A stretch of DNA of 56,237 nucleotides from Daldinia sp. FL1419 (GCA_025201765.1 MU623518.1:1-56237), one strand, 5' to 3'; counted from the stretch's first letter, positions 33,327 through 46,396 are shown. The notes: a model not told the origin generated them from the letters alone. Program-made: numbers and translations.

Positions 33327-35382
33327 TTAAACCCGTACGTTTCCATGTACTTTCATCTCGTCGACTACTTCGACTTGATCCGCTACCGCTCTTATACCTG
33401 CCTTTTCATCGAAGACCTCATCTTTGCGATCCGCATCTTCGTTGCCACGACGCCCGATCTTATGCCATGGTAATTCAAATAGACGATCCATACTTTCAAG
33501 AGAACGACCACCGGTTTCAGGGACAAAGAACCAGACCCATAAGCCGCCGATAATAGTGACCGTTGCAAAAAACCAGAATGTACCCATAGGGGAGATACCT
33601 CCGTTGGTCGTAGATAATAGCATATTCGGTACGGCACGCGAGTTGCCATACTGGTTTACAAAATGCAGTGTCATCACGATAGAAGTAGAAAGGGCGCGGA
33701 TGCGCAGGGGGAAGAGTTCGGCCGTAAGTAGGTATTCTGTATTCAGGGTTAGCAGTTATCTTCCTCCTATAACGATCGGCCGAATAAGTCATACGCATTG
33801 AATTCCAACCTAAAGCCCACCCGCATCCAGATATATAGATCATAGCAATAGCACCGCGACTGGCGCTTGCTTCGGCTTCTGGTAGCACGTAACTCTCATC
33901 TACTCCCAGCTCAGGTACCGCCGTCAAAAAGCCAGCCACGTAGATCATGGAGATGGCCTGGAATGTGATACCGATGAGCAGAGCACGCTTACGCCCGATG
34001 ACGTCGACAAGGAAGAGAGCACAGATAACGGCGGCGACGAACTTGACGATACCGAAGACACCCGTAACTAGCAAAGACTCGTTCTGGCCAGTGATGCCGA
34101 GGATTTTGAAAAGATCAGGCGCGTATAAGGTAATAGACCCAGCTCCAGACCATTGCGATAGGAACTGAACCATAACGCTAAGATATAGGCGGTAAAGATT
34201 GCTAGGAATTAGGAACATTTCCTTTAACACCCCATACCAGCTAGACCCCATAGTGGCTTCAAGCTCTTCCTCGTGGGCGGTTCTTATCGCGTCGATCTCT
34301 GAGAGCACATAAGGGTCGTCTAGGGCCAAGTGACGGATATGAGCCATCGTCTCGGTAGCTTCGCCATGCTTTCCCTGCTTGATGAGGAAGCGTGGCGACT
34401 CATATTGGAAAAACGTCAAGATGAAGATGAGGCCGGCGAAAATAATGTGTAAGCTCGTTGGCGCAAGCTAGGAACCGTCAGTACTAATCTTTCGGGACTT
34501 CGTAAGAAAGACGACCGAATTATACGCACCCATCGGACGTGAGTTGAGTCGCCGAGGTTGATCTGAGCGCCATAGTTGGTAAAGTAGGCGAGAACAATAC
34601 CGACATAGACGAACCCGGTAAATATACAAGTACACAGGCCACGGATGGAAGCTGGCGCAATCTCAGCAATCTATTTCCAAGTCAGCATCCCGTTTTAATT
34701 CCGAGCATCTATCCCCATGACCGTTCAAGGATACGCTCTGAGCTACAGCGTGAGAAGATTCCAGGAGGCCGGCGTAGAATGGAGGACGGAGGATAAAATT
34801 AAGTTCTGACATACTACGAGAAGGTTAGTACATGTCGAGGGACTGCATGATAGAGAGAAAAAGGGGGGGAGGGGGGGGAGAAGGGATTATTGGAGAAATA
34901 AAAATAAAACTATTCCAACGCGTACCGTAAATAGGACCAACAACGGGGGTTTGGCCAACCCCGAGACCTGCGATAAACCGTCCAGCGTAGACGGCTCCAA
35001 GATTGCCACCGTTTCCCATGAAGATCGCGATGCCCAGAATCCACAAGAGGCACAACTGACGCGTAGCCCATATTCTACCGATGCGATCGCAAATGACAAA
35101 GGCAAATAGCGCGCCGCCAACGGAACCAATTTGGACCATGGAAGAAACATTAGCCTTGATATTGGTCTGGTCGACATCGCTGTAGGACGAATAATTGATA
35201 GTCCTCTGGAAATCTTTAGAATTGAATGCGCCCGAGATGAGGCCCTCGTCAACTCCGCGGGCCGCGCCGAGAAGGCCAAAAGAGATGACGGCGAACCATA
35301 GTCGCCAGTTGAAAACGTTCTTTGGTTCTCCCAAATCCTTCAACTTGAAGATGTTGACGGGCTTCTTGACACCACCGGCCAT
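33327..35382 (-). CDS. MFS sugar/quinate-type transporter
   Basis: Multi-exon gene starting MAGGVKKPVNIFKLKDLG at 35382 and ending VHGNVRV at 33327. Main exons are about 35382-34928, 34672-34530, 34470-33810 and 33725-33327; ends are approximate. Features: the GVDEGLISG motif of TM1, DRIGRIWATR after TM2, GRFIAGLGVGQ in TM4, YESPRFLIKQGK after TM6, QWSGAGSITLYAPDLF in TM7, DVIGRKRALL after TM8, and LFPLRIRA and PETGGRSLESMDRLF after TM12. It belongs to the sugar-porter branch that includes quinate and high-affinity hexose carriers. It is convergent with the sorbosone dehydrogenase (324 bp apart). Four CCAAT boxes in tandem lie just upstream. Confidence 0.88.
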
Positions 35383-35428
35383 TGCTAAGTATTTTTAGGC
35401 GAATACTCTAGGTTAGGCACTATGGAAA

Positions 35429-35480
35429 CCAATATCATGGACCAATATCATGGGCCAATATCATGGGCCAATATCATGGC
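35429..35480. promoter_or_regulatory. Tandem CCAAT-box array, 4 x 13 bp, upstream of the sugar transporter
   Basis: Four exact-length 13-bp units CCAATATCATGGR sit 47-98 bp upstream of the transporter start codon (35382, - strand). Each unit contains CCAAT on the + strand, the core recognised by the fungal HAP/CBF complex. The short distance to the start suggests a promoter or 5'-UTR element; binding itself is not shown. Confidence 0.6.
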
Positions 35481-38400
35481 TAGATTAACTACAACTACTT
35501 TCCAGAGGTGCTAGTTAAGCTTTATATACGAGATAGCAAGTATAATAACACCTACATCTTAGACAGGTAGGTACCCAGGTCCCAGGTTACGTTAAGAGAT
35601 GCCGAAGGTAAGTAATAAGCCCGGCTCCTCCTTTATCGTTCTATGTATTCTAAGCTGACCCGACAGCTAGAGAGAGACGTGAGACATACGCACAAGGCAA
35701 CGTGACCTCTCTCCAAATGACAGAGGGCCAGAAAAAAACGACCAAACCACCCATGTCTGTGTAACCGTAGCCAAGAATTACTTGCAATCCCTGACATGAT
35801 GATTGTTACACCCTGGGGACCCCGCGTTTAGCTTCTCCTCACTCTCGGGGTTAGGGATCCAGCGAAGGTATGGGGGAACATGGGATCCAGCCAACAAGAT
35901 GGTGCTACTTTGTACAGTACCCTTCCCTTTTTTTTCTTTTTTTTTTCTTGGCTCTCCAACATCTTGGCAAGAAGCGAAGCTTGCCAGCATTTGACGCTTA
36001 GCACTCGCCAGGGAGACTAACTCGATACGTGCAGAGGCATAACAAGGGCCTGGGCAAAAGGTAGGGTTCTATCGAGCAACTGAAGCCAACCTAGCCAACG
36101 GTGAGACAGCAAACACGATTTTCGTCACGAACGTTAGAATCGTCGGTCCCGTACGTAATAACTTCGTAGCGCATTGGGATGCCCAGAAAGTTAGCGTCTA
36201 TCCTATTCCTTATTTATATCCTGCCCCGTCTTGGAAAGACGAAGGTCTCTATTTTCCCACGGGGCAAATCTTGTGAGATTTGCGCCCTAGTCTCGTTTTG
36301 TCTCCGTATACCGTCGTCTTGGAGACCTCTTCACTTCTACACTACGTAAAGTCACGAGGATACCGATTATGAAAGCCGTCTTTATACGGGACTTTTGATG
36401 TTTTTAGTATCAAAACACCAAAGCACCAAAACACCAAAACACCAAAACGGCGTAACCGAATCCGGAAAGAAAAAAGGCGAGTATAATCTCCTTGTCCCCA
36501 CAACCGAACGCTAACGCTAGGAGCTTTAGCGTGCGGGTAGGAGCCAACAAGCGCCGGTATTTCATCGTGAAGGTAGGCAAATTGCATCCCGGCGCCGTGC
36601 TCTTGCCGGTTTTCACAGCCGGTAACTATCGGTGCCAATACAGACCAAATTCTCCTAGCGTCTTGTCCAGGGCTAATATCTCTACCGACGATTATCTACA
36701 GGAAGACAAATTCCATAGTTAATAGGAAAGCCGACGCGTGCGGATTAAATCGGGTTCGCTATTGTCATTATGTTATTATCCCAACCCTCGGTAGTAAGTT
36801 AGAAACGGTAAAACTAAAAGACTCAATATATTCTAGGTTACTAGGTTAACTGGTTAGATTTAAATTAACAAGTAGGTAGAATGCAAGGCCCGACATCATG
36901 TTTAACTCAATACCTAGGTAGGTAGGTATAGCGAGACATCTTTATGGTGTTCTTCATAGAAATTTTTATTAGACAAGAAGTTGCTAAACTCTTAATTTGT
37001 AAGATACCTAGTTCTTATTCAACCCTCGTTGTTGAGCCCGTGGTTTACGTGGTAGGTAATATCGCTTTTTACATAAAGTTAGGACCAGTAGTTCTGATAC
37101 ATACGTAGATTCGAACCCTCTCAAACTTGTACGGGGATATTTATAGGATGGCTAGTATGGGGTGGATACGTACCTATAGAAGAGAAAAAAAAAACAAAAA
37201 AAACCATCGCGCCTATTCCCGTTCGTTATAGTAAAGACTAATCTCGAACCTCTCGGGGTGGCGAAGAACAACAACAGACTTGCAACCGAAAGATATCCGA
37301 CGATACCCCGAAAAGAATAAGAAGGAAATAAATAGAAAACTAACGTGATTGAGAATGTTTGCGTATATTGGTGGAAATAAGGAAATGATTGAGACCTAGA
37401 TATTCAGTCTCGCCGTAGGGTACACGACAGGTTGGTGTATCGTGGGGTTTGCTCTAACCTAGTATAGTTGCTAACACTAGGACACAACATCGAGGGAGAA
37501 TCTCATAGCTCGAAGCAGTGTAAGTAGCATACCTAGTTATATGGAGTTTGAGCTTTGCTTCCTCTATCAACTATACGCGAAACCGAAAGTTATGCGCGTA
37601 TAATCACTCCATAACTTGCGTCTTGGGCCCTGAGTCCAGGTCGCGGTCCTAGGGCTTAGCGACTCTTGTACTTCTGGATCTTGTGCTCGGTTGCATCCGG
37701 CCCCATCAGCGTGCAGGCGATAGGATAGCTCTAGCTGGTGCCACGGCATTGCGTCGTATCGCATCTCTACAGCGACGTCTTTGTAGCAGCAGTAGGGGGG
37801 ATAGATCTGGGAGCGCATGGGACAAGTTACGTTGCGCTCTAAGACCTAGGCTCGTTATAAGAGAAGCACGATGTCCGTGAAGGTGCTATTAGCTAGATGC
37901 TTGCCGTCGACTGAGACAGACTACCTGGGCATTTATTAGATGGAAATTCAGCGACATGGTCAAAATCGCCGGCGATGTCCGTGTTTCTCTAAGGTCTCCA
38001 TTTCTCCATTTCTCCCCACATTACATTAAGTCTGAGCCCCCCCGAGGTTAGTTTCTCGTGTTGAATACCAAATTATTTACGACCCGGAAAATATTGTGGC
38101 GTTTACTCTCCTCAGCGGTGACTTGCATGTCTCAATGTAAAGAATTTAATTGGATCGGGCGGTCTGTAGCTACCATATCCAAGGTCACCCAAGGCACGTA
38201 GGTGTGTGTATGAGCGCGGATATGCTTGCTTGCTTGCTCGCGTCCAGCTTCTCAACGTAATTAGAGTGACTTAAATCCGGTGGGATCTCTATCCCGGCGT
38301 GGGGGGAAGATGAGGGGACCGGGGAAGTAAATCGTATGAGCTATGAAGTGGGCTAGGAAGGCAATTAGCTAGGGGTAGCTGGCTCTACGTTCGAGAAAAC

Positions 38401-39608
38401 CGCCGTTCAGTTTTCCAACCTGTCGCTGGTCATCTTCTTCCTAGGGTTTCCCCCTTGCTCCGTTTAAAAACTCGCCTGTGCGGCTGACCATTCGGCTTCT
38501 TTCGGTATGCCTCAGCCTATTCTCGCCCTCCGGCAATGATGTAACTCCATGATAATGTATAATTTTAAACCAGATATCGAATTGGATTTATAATGAGACC
38601 AAATTTTATTCCAGGCACATGTACAGATTGCTACGTTATTACCCTATGGTAGAATGTGGTAATATGGGATGTAGGAGAGGAGGATGTTGGTAAATAATAC
38701 GGAACGAAAATTGTGACGAGAAAATTCGACATTCGGCTATCCCAAAAAAAAAGAAAAAGAAGAGATAAAGAAAAAACCACGTCCATAATTTGAGCAATCC
38801 AACCAGACGAGCAGCAGAAAAAAAAAAAAAAACCCTCTCCTCATCCTCATCTCCACTCTCAACAGTCGCCAGGCATCAGGGGGTTAGAAGCAACAGTTCA
38901 CGGAGCTTTCTGATCAAACCGGGCAAGGTTACCGGTGCCCTTGCTTTCCCTCCTCCTCCTCCTCCTCCTCCTCCTCCTCCTCCTCTTTCGACGCAACGCT
39001 TGTATCATAAGCTTCCGTACGCTACCGATCGTCGGATAGTCTAGCCCAAGACGAAAGAATCTTTGGGGTCTTTTTGTTCTTGGCCATAATCTCACAAAGA
39101 AAAAAGAAAAAAAAAAAAAAAAAGGTCAGAATATTCCATAGGCCAAGCCCGTAGAGAACCTGTAGAGACTGCAGTGGTACCCTTTTTCTCATGACTTGCT
39201 GGCGACATAACGTCAGCTATCTGTCCGGATACCTGTCCAATCATCTTCTTAATAACTTGTATGTATGATCCCGGTTATCTTCAGGGATCCCATTCCCTTC
39301 CCCCGCAGCACCCCAAGATTAATCCCCCTAGACCGCCTAGAAGCTAGAGGACCTTCAGGGTTGGGGTGATGACCAGGTTATTTGTTTGCAGTTTAGTCGT
39401 TAGGTGAGAGGAACTCACATTATAATAACCTGTCGGGTATCCCGTATTATCTCCATTACTTGCCGTAAGCCGTTTTATTTTATTTATTTTTATCCTTCTC
39501 CTTCGCGTTCTCGTCTCGGTTTTCTTTAAATACGACCGAGTCCTTCCCGACTCTGGTCATTGTGTGTTCTCTCACTGTAAAGCCTCATTTACTTGATATA
39601 TCTCAGCA
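35481..39608. other. 4.1-kb gene-poor region with simple repeats
   Basis: I find no convincing gene. It contains a T-rich run near 35926, a CACCAAAA tandem at about 36416-36447, a TACCTAGGTAGGTAGGTA motif at about 36911, a GCTTGCTT run at 38224, poly(A) near 38818, a (TCC)n run at 38948-38985 and further A tracts near 39106. Open frames such as 36342-36638 and 37567-37818 have no family resemblance. The last kilobase is the promoter of the JEN1-like transporter. Confidence 0.55.
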
Positions 39609-41518
39609 ATGGCGACAGTCGCTAAGAACGAAGGCGCGTCGGCGCCCCACAGCCCTTATGAAAACGCAATCATCGACGAATCCGACATACATCCTCCTCA
39701 TCATGGGATGTCGGCGAGAGAATATCTGGCTACGCGTATTTCTACGCTAAAGCCTCCTATGGCGAATGCACCGAACCCAATCCGGTTGGTTAGGATGCTG
39801 AATCGACACCAATGGGCTTTCTTTGGTGTCGCATTCTGGGCTTGGGTATGTCCGGCCGTCAATTCCTTCTATTCTATTCTTTCTATCGTAGTGGCTGACC
39901 GTGTTGTACGATTTGTTGCGTGGGTATATAGACTTGGGATGCTTTCGACTTCTTCACAGTATCGTTGACCGTCGACGACTTGGCGGAAACGTTCGACAAG
40001 TCTAATACAGACATCACATGGGGTATCACGCTCGTCCTCATGTTCCGATCTATCGGCTCCATCCTATTCGGTATTGCGGCCGATCGCTACGGTCGGAAAT
40101 GGCCCTTCATCGTAAATAACCTACTATTTATCGCACTTGAATTGGTATGTCGCACATTGTCATATCACTTACATCATACTTGATGTTCCCCAGAAAATCA
40201 ATTGGAGGGTTCCACTCCAAGAAGTGACCTCGTAGCGTGGCGTTCCCAGAGCTCGGGATGCCAATCACTCTCCTACAGCTTGGCGTCGCTTGGCGCAGCG
40301 TTGGCAAAGCTTCATTTTTGTGGTTCCCTCCATCATTCCTCTGCGATGCGAGTATTTTCCGAGTAGTTCTAGGTCGCTAATTTGTAAAATGCTTAGGGAA
40401 CCGGTTTCTGTAATACGTACGGGCAATTCCTAGCCTGCCGAGCTCTTTTCGGAGTCGCCATGGGTGGCCTCTATGGAAATGCAGCTGCGACGGCTTTAGA
40501 GGATCTGCCAAACGAGTGTAGAGGTCTGATGAGTGGTATTCTTCAGCAGGGATACGCTTTCGGTTATCTCCTTGCGACCGCTTTCGCCCGCGGTTTGGTC
40601 AATTCCACTTCGCACGGCTGGCGTCCTCTATTCTGGTTCGGTGCCGGTCCCCCGGTTCTTTTCATCATCTGGCGTTTCTTTCTATCCGAAACCGATACGT
40701 ACGAACAGCACCAAGCGATGCGACGTGCCAATGGAAGTATCGGAAAGACATTCATCACCGAGGGAAAGGTGGCTCTCAAGCATCACTGGATGCTTCTTAC
40801 CTATTTGGTCCTCCTAATGGCTGGCTTCAATTTTATGTCTCACGGTTCTCAAGACTTGTACCCGACCATGCTGAAAAACCAGTTCAACTTCAACGCTAAC
40901 CAAGTGACCGTAACCCAAGTCGTCGCGAACCTAGGAGCCATGTCCGGAGGAGCCGTTGTCGGTTTCTGCTCACAAATCTTCGGTCGTCGTCTTAGCATCA
41001 TTGTTATGTGCGTCATTGGCGGTGCTCTGCTCTATCCCTACACCTTCGTATCCAACGAAAGGATCATCGCCGCCGCATTTTTCGAGCAGTTCTGTGTTCA
41101 AGGCGCCTGGGGCGTTATTCCCGTGCATCTGATGGAACTGTCGCCCGGTGCATTCCGTACCTTTGTCGTGGGCACTAGTTACCAGCTCGGTAATCTGGTT
41201 TCCTCGGCGAGTTCTACTATCGAGGCGACAATTGGAGAGCGCTTCCCGTTGCCCCCCAAGGGCGAAGTAAAGAGGTACAACTACGGCATTGTCATCTGCA
41301 TCTTTATGGGTTGCGTGTATGCATACGTTATTTTACTGACCTTGCTTGGTCCTGAGCACCTGAACAGGAGTATGGATGTTGGTCACGATGCCGACGCAGT
41401 AGAAGCAGCCGGTCGGGAGGCCGTTAGCAAAGTCGTTGAGCACGGAGCTCAGGGGCGTGATGTCTCGGCCAGCGAGGATGGCGACCCGGAGAAGGGAACA
41501 GTCACCCTCGCCCCTTAG
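39609..41518 (+). CDS. JEN1: JEN1-type monocarboxylate (lactate/pyruvate) proton symporter
   Basis: Three exons (39609-39845, 39932-40144, 40397-41518) give 523 residues. The Jen family signature NXX[ST]HX[ST]QDXXXT is present as NFMSHGSQDLYPT. TWDAFDFFTVSLT and the MFS loop ADRYGRKWPF fit TM1-3. Twelve helices are expected, with hydrophilic N- and C-terminal tails in the cytosol. Family members import lactate, pyruvate, acetate or, in some fungi, succinate and malate with H+, and are often repressed by glucose. Intron 2 is 252 bp, several times longer than others in the window. Its ends (GTATGT and GCTTAG) are standard and the flanking protein is continuous. Confidence 0.95.
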
Positions 41519-41905
41519 GATCTAGTTCGCAATAGCTCGGCTTCATTCGAGGAATCACGAATCGCTGAAAAGTGATACATGGGTGTTTAGATGGTTATGT
41601 TGATTGATACCAGGAACCGCTGACTATTGACCATTTACCGGTGATTCCAACGTGTGACGATGATTTTTCCTTTTCTACTTTTCTCATGAATGCTTATGGA
41701 TATCAGTTTACCACTGGGGTGGTATTTGAATGGAAGGAATAAGGCCAGGGTCGTTTTGATACCACATTAGTTTACTGAATGATATATGATAGCGATATTA
41801 TAGTAGTCGGTTTGCATCTACATCTTTGACGATAATGACTGATTGATATGACTCCGAGAGAAGAATCGTGCTTTGTTCACGAGTGCACATTTCGTCCAAG
41901 GTTCA

Positions 41906-41938
<33 letters not shown>

Positions 41939-42937
41939 TTTTGGTATGATCCCTGCAGTGCTACAATTAAGCTGGCAGTTGAGGTGTCATGTTTTCCGAT
42001 ATACCTAGCTACCATACGTAAAAGATGGTAACATGGAAGACATTCGCGCGAGCTTTTCTCGTCCTGGGTATGACCATTCCGTCTTGAATAGCGAATACTA
42101 AAATGCAATTGTGTGACTGACGATCCCTTGACTTCGAGTTCCGACTCCTAGGCATGGCCAGTAAATCATATGACGGGTGTAGTTTCTCGGGGATTTAAAA
42201 GGCGGTAGAAGTTTAGTATTATCCGGGATATTTTTCTTCGAGGCGCTCATTAAGTCGAGGCTCGGCGCCTAGGAAGTAGCCTCTTGTGTCATTGTACGTT
42301 GTTGGAAGGAACGGCGGGAACTTTGCACGTGGCTTCCAAATATCACCTCTCCAATTCTGCTTATAGCGCAATTTAGTACCTAACCTAGCAGCCTAACGGT
42401 TAGTACCTTTTATTAGTCGAGTGGATATTCCGTCCGACTGGTATCCCCGCCATCCTTATTCTTCTCAATACAAATGCGCATCCCTGAGAACTCCTACAGT
42501 TTACATCGCTCTTTGCGATGCCATATAAAAAAATCATCTATGATTAGATTGGAAGATAGGTACCTACCTACCTATATATACCAGGTAGGTAGGTAAGTAC
42601 CCGGTCGAAATACAGACACGAGCACATGAGCAACGGACTTGTCGCCCCTCAGGTTGAGATTCAAGTTTTTGGATGCGGCATTGACGTCATAATCAAATCA
42701 ATCTTGGACCCTTGCCCTCCTGCCCTCCTACCTCCTTTACACTAGGTACCATTTACCATTTACCATTTACCATGTAATTACCTAATAACAGTTTCTACGT
42801 TGAATACGGAGGTAAATTAGATATGTTAGACGTAAAACATTAGTAACTATTACTTTTCATTCCGTACCTAGTTAAATCTATTCTCGCAGATGTTCTAAAT
42901 CGTATCCCGCCGTGTTTAGTATTTAATAATCAGAGAC
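41519..42937. other. Intergenic with poly(A) tract and TACC palindrome
   Basis: Holds a run of 26 A at 41908-41933 and a large imperfect palindrome at about 42560-42601, in which GGTACCTACCTACC faces GGTAGGTAGGTAAGTACC around a short AT centre. No gene seen. Confidence 0.6.
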
Positions 42938-44598
42938 ATGGAAATTAACCTTCCGAATATCGTCAACGCTGCCATGCCAAATCGCGGGAACGGAAACGTA
43001 GGAATCATCTCGTCTAACCTTGGCCCTAATCATAATGACCCCGGCTTCCTCTCCAGCGACTTTCCTCGCTCAGCCCCTAGGTTATATGTTACGGCCGAGA
43101 GCGACGAGTTCGACTTGCAGACTCTAAACGAATGGAGGGACGAGGGTTTCAATGTCGAGTATATTCCAATGGGAGATGGGGGCAACGAGTATAGGATCAA
43201 GTTAGAATCATTAGCCAAGGGCAACCTGGGTCCCTGCGAAACCTACGGAATTGTTGGTATGTTCTTCATTCTATAAATGCTATTTCTTCAAGTTATGAGA
43301 CGTGTATATTCTAACGCGATATTTAGCGTACGGCGACGCGGCAAGTTTCTGCTTAGAGCATTTTCACATACTTGATAACAATCCCGAGTTCAAGCTCTGC
43401 TGCCTCGTCGCCTATTATCCCACACGTATTCCAGATACGCGTACCAGGTTTCCGGGTGGTATCAACGTACTCGTCCACCTCACAACTGGCGAAGAAATTG
43501 GAATCGTGAAGCAGACACAAATGGTAGGGATCCAGGGAAAGAAAAGGACGGTTCAGAGGAAAATCGATCGGGGTATTGGTGTTGGCGGAACGATGCAGGT
43601 GTCATATCCGAGCTACACTTACGATGCGACACCCGGGTTCGCGGAGCATGATCTGGACGAATTCGATAGAGTCAGCGCAGAGCTGAGCTGGAGCAGGAGC
43701 TTAGCAACGGCTCGAAGAGCGTTTCGAATGGACGTGGACCTGGAAAAGGTTCTGGAGCAAAACGTTGAGAGTATGTGGATGACTTACCCCCTACCCCTTA
43801 CTACTCTCTCTCGCCTGTGTCGTATATTCGATGAACCAAACCGAAAAGGAACGATGATAAGCACCCTATCGCTAATACCAATTAGGTAAATTCTACAGCC
43901 GCCACCTACAGCAGGCTCTGTCAACTTATTCGACCCATAAGAGCCCTCATGTTACATATGTCCCTACCTTATCAGGGGCCATTGGCTCCGATGAGCTCCA
44001 GAGATTTTACTCGGGATTTTTTATTGGCAAGAATCCCCAGTCCATGAAGCTCACTTTGCTTTCGCGTACGATTGGTGCCGACCGTGTTGTCGACGAGTTG
44101 CACGTTTCGTTCAAGCATACGCAAGATATGCCTTGGATACTTCCAGGGGTACCTCCGACTAATAAAAAGGTTGAGATTCTCATCGTAAGCATTGTGACGC
44201 TACGCGGCGGCAAGTTATATCACGAGCATGTATACTGGGACCAGGCTAGCGTGCTTGTGCAAGTAGGACTATTGGATCCGAAAGTGGTACCGCAAAAGGC
44301 CAGTGAGGCGGGAGTCAAGAGATTGCCGGTTATTGGAAGACGGGCGGCTAGGAGCGTATTGGTGGGCTACGACGAGACTGATGAAGGCGAGGCCACGAAT
44401 GAATTGATACCCGAGTGGGATGACGACGCTGATGACGAGAAGGGTAACACAGCAGATGAGGAAGATAAGCGTAACGATGCCAAGACCGAAGCGACAAAAG
44501 GAGACCAGAAGAAAGAAGATGGATTGGAAGATAAGGGAGATCAGCAGCGGATGCCAAATCAAGAAGAGCATGAAGATGCGAGAACACAAGGCGATTAA
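42938..44598 (+). CDS. Dienelactone-hydrolase-like / SnoaL-like fusion protein with acidic tail
   Basis: Three exons (42938-43256, 43327-43770, 43886-44598) give 491 residues. The first 275 or so residues resemble fungal dienelactone-hydrolase-like proteins (CCLVAYYPTRIPD, INVLVHLTTGEEIG, FAEHDLDEFD). The expected nucleophile elbow GxCxG or GxSxG is not found; the corresponding place reads IVAYGDAASFC, so hydrolase activity is doubtful. The second part is a SnoaL/NTF2-like domain with FYSGFFIGKNPQSMKL, LLSRTIGADRVVDEL, FKHTQDMPWILPGVPPTN, IVSIVTLRGGKLYHEHVYWD and QASVLVQVGLLDP. After a Pro-Val-Ile-Gly-x-x-Ala-Ala-Arg block the last 90 or so residues are a Glu/Asp/Lys-rich disordered tail, unusual for this family. 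Domain assignments come from memory of fungal homologues. Confidence 0.82.
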
Positions 44599-46395
44599 AC
44601 GGGATTTTCCGTATGATTTAATACGCGCCTCAGAAGAGGCAGCTCGTCGAAGGGATTTAAGAATTCATCTCATGTCGTGCAAGCCCAGTTACTTAACGAT
44701 AATAATCTAACCCTAGACTCTCTACGCCTTGAATAATACCAATATATTTCCACTTGGCAAGTTTCTTATTTAATGAGCATAACGTTGGATACTCGGGCAC
44801 TTTTGTGGGAATATATAGGGTCCTTAAGACGGAACAGGACCGCTAAGAAATTTAACCATGGCCATCAATAAACGAAGCTTGTATTGGAGATTTGGCTCTA
44901 ACCTAGGTAATCGTTAAAAGATTAGAGAATATGAAACAAAAAGCCACCAACACGGACTCGCGATTAGACATACTTGCTATCACTTTTGACGGGGATTCAT
45001 CCTCGCGTTCCCACGGGCAATGACGACACGCCTTGCGTCTAGCTTATGACAGGTACCTTTCTTTATAAGGTTGTCTGAGACTGTCCGGCCGTTTGAAGCT
45101 TAAGGGGTATCTAAAAGGTAAATATCGACTATGCCATTAGTAAAGCTTAAGGGGTACTATTGTAATTATTTAACCGGTTAGTATCCAAAGCCCGAGCCCC
45201 TTTTCATATTTCTTCTACGGAGTGAATTCATTTGCTATAGAGGCAGAAACGAAGCCGGGTAGTTAAACTCCCTCAATCTAGTATAAACGTTCATAAAAGC
45301 GCCCAGACCTCGGGCATATTCTACCGGTAATATTGATGCGTATTGTAGCGTGAGGGTTTAAGAAAAAAAAAAAAAAAACCACACAAAAAAAAAAAACCAT
45401 TATCATCGTCGTCGTCGTCGTCGTCGTCAGCTGCATTGTTGTCGGAGGTGGTTATAACCGGGGTATCGGACCTCATCTTGCCCGATTTGTTTCAAGTCGG
45501 CAAAATCCACAACGAGAATATACGTGCAAATGTAGGTATTGTACCTTACTTAACTGGGCTAATTCATGCATCGCTACATCTATCTTACATCGTTCATCGT
45601 GCATCGTCGAAACCGTCCGTCTCGGTAACAAGTGTAATCCATAGGTTCGTAAGCAGCAACGTGGGTGGTCTTTACCTAACTTAATATACAACATTGTATC
45701 CAAATGTTGTAATACATGGGAGCCGTTTGTGTGTAGGTAATATGGTGATATAGGGGCTCGGACCAGCCAGCCTAGATTTCCCCATCCCGATGCCGACGCC
45801 GAGAGACCATCGTCAGCGAATCGGGCGTTTATTGAAACGAGATGGATATAAGGCTTACAAGGCTGGAAAAGAAGACCTGCAACCTGCAGGCAGACCAGCA
45901 GACCAACAGACCAACAGACCAACTTCTGTTCAACTACCGTGATAAATCGTGCCGGATCGCCAGGGGGCGTGGCGGTTTCTGACCGGGTTGCGGGAGGGAT
46001 GTTTGTTTTATGACCCCTGACGATCCGCGCTTCTCGGCCCCGTAGAACCGCTGAACAATGCAATGTCAATGTTGATAACATTAACTAATGGTAGCTAACA
46101 ATAGCAATTCGATGTAAGCATGTCTTGCAATGGGACGGAACAAGTCAAGACGAAGATCAATCACACCAGCCCTCCGAGGATCTCTCGAGACATCTTGGAA
46201 CCTTTTTGATAGGCTCCGAATCAACCGACAGGAACCACAGCAGACGTGTTAGCCCGTTATCGTGATCCTCTGTCCTCCCTTTGGCTGTACGAGTTTCCAC
46301 TTACCCATACGTAGGCGAAACGACGCGGACTCCCCTAGCTTCTGCGCTACCTTTTTACGATACGTACGGCATACAATAATATACAAGCCTATATC

Positions 46396-46396
<1 letters not shown>
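44599..46396. other. Intergenic with A tracts, GTC repeats and a 9-bp tandem
   Basis: No gene found. It holds A runs at about 45363-45378 and 45386-45396, a (CGT)n stretch at about 45406-45428, and a CAGACCAA-type tandem at about 45892-45921. Confidence 0.55.

Noticed and set aside
37100..37170. Possible tRNA on the - strand because of a GGTTCGAATC B-box-like string
   Set aside because: No A-box or cloverleaf pairing can be found on either side.
38790..39095. Open frames with poly-Pro and poly-Arg
   Set aside because: They are readings of the (TCC)n microsatellite next to A tracts.
45473..46081. 202-residue open frame on the - strand
   Set aside because: It has irregular composition, crosses simple tandem DNA repeats, and shows no domain or matching exons.
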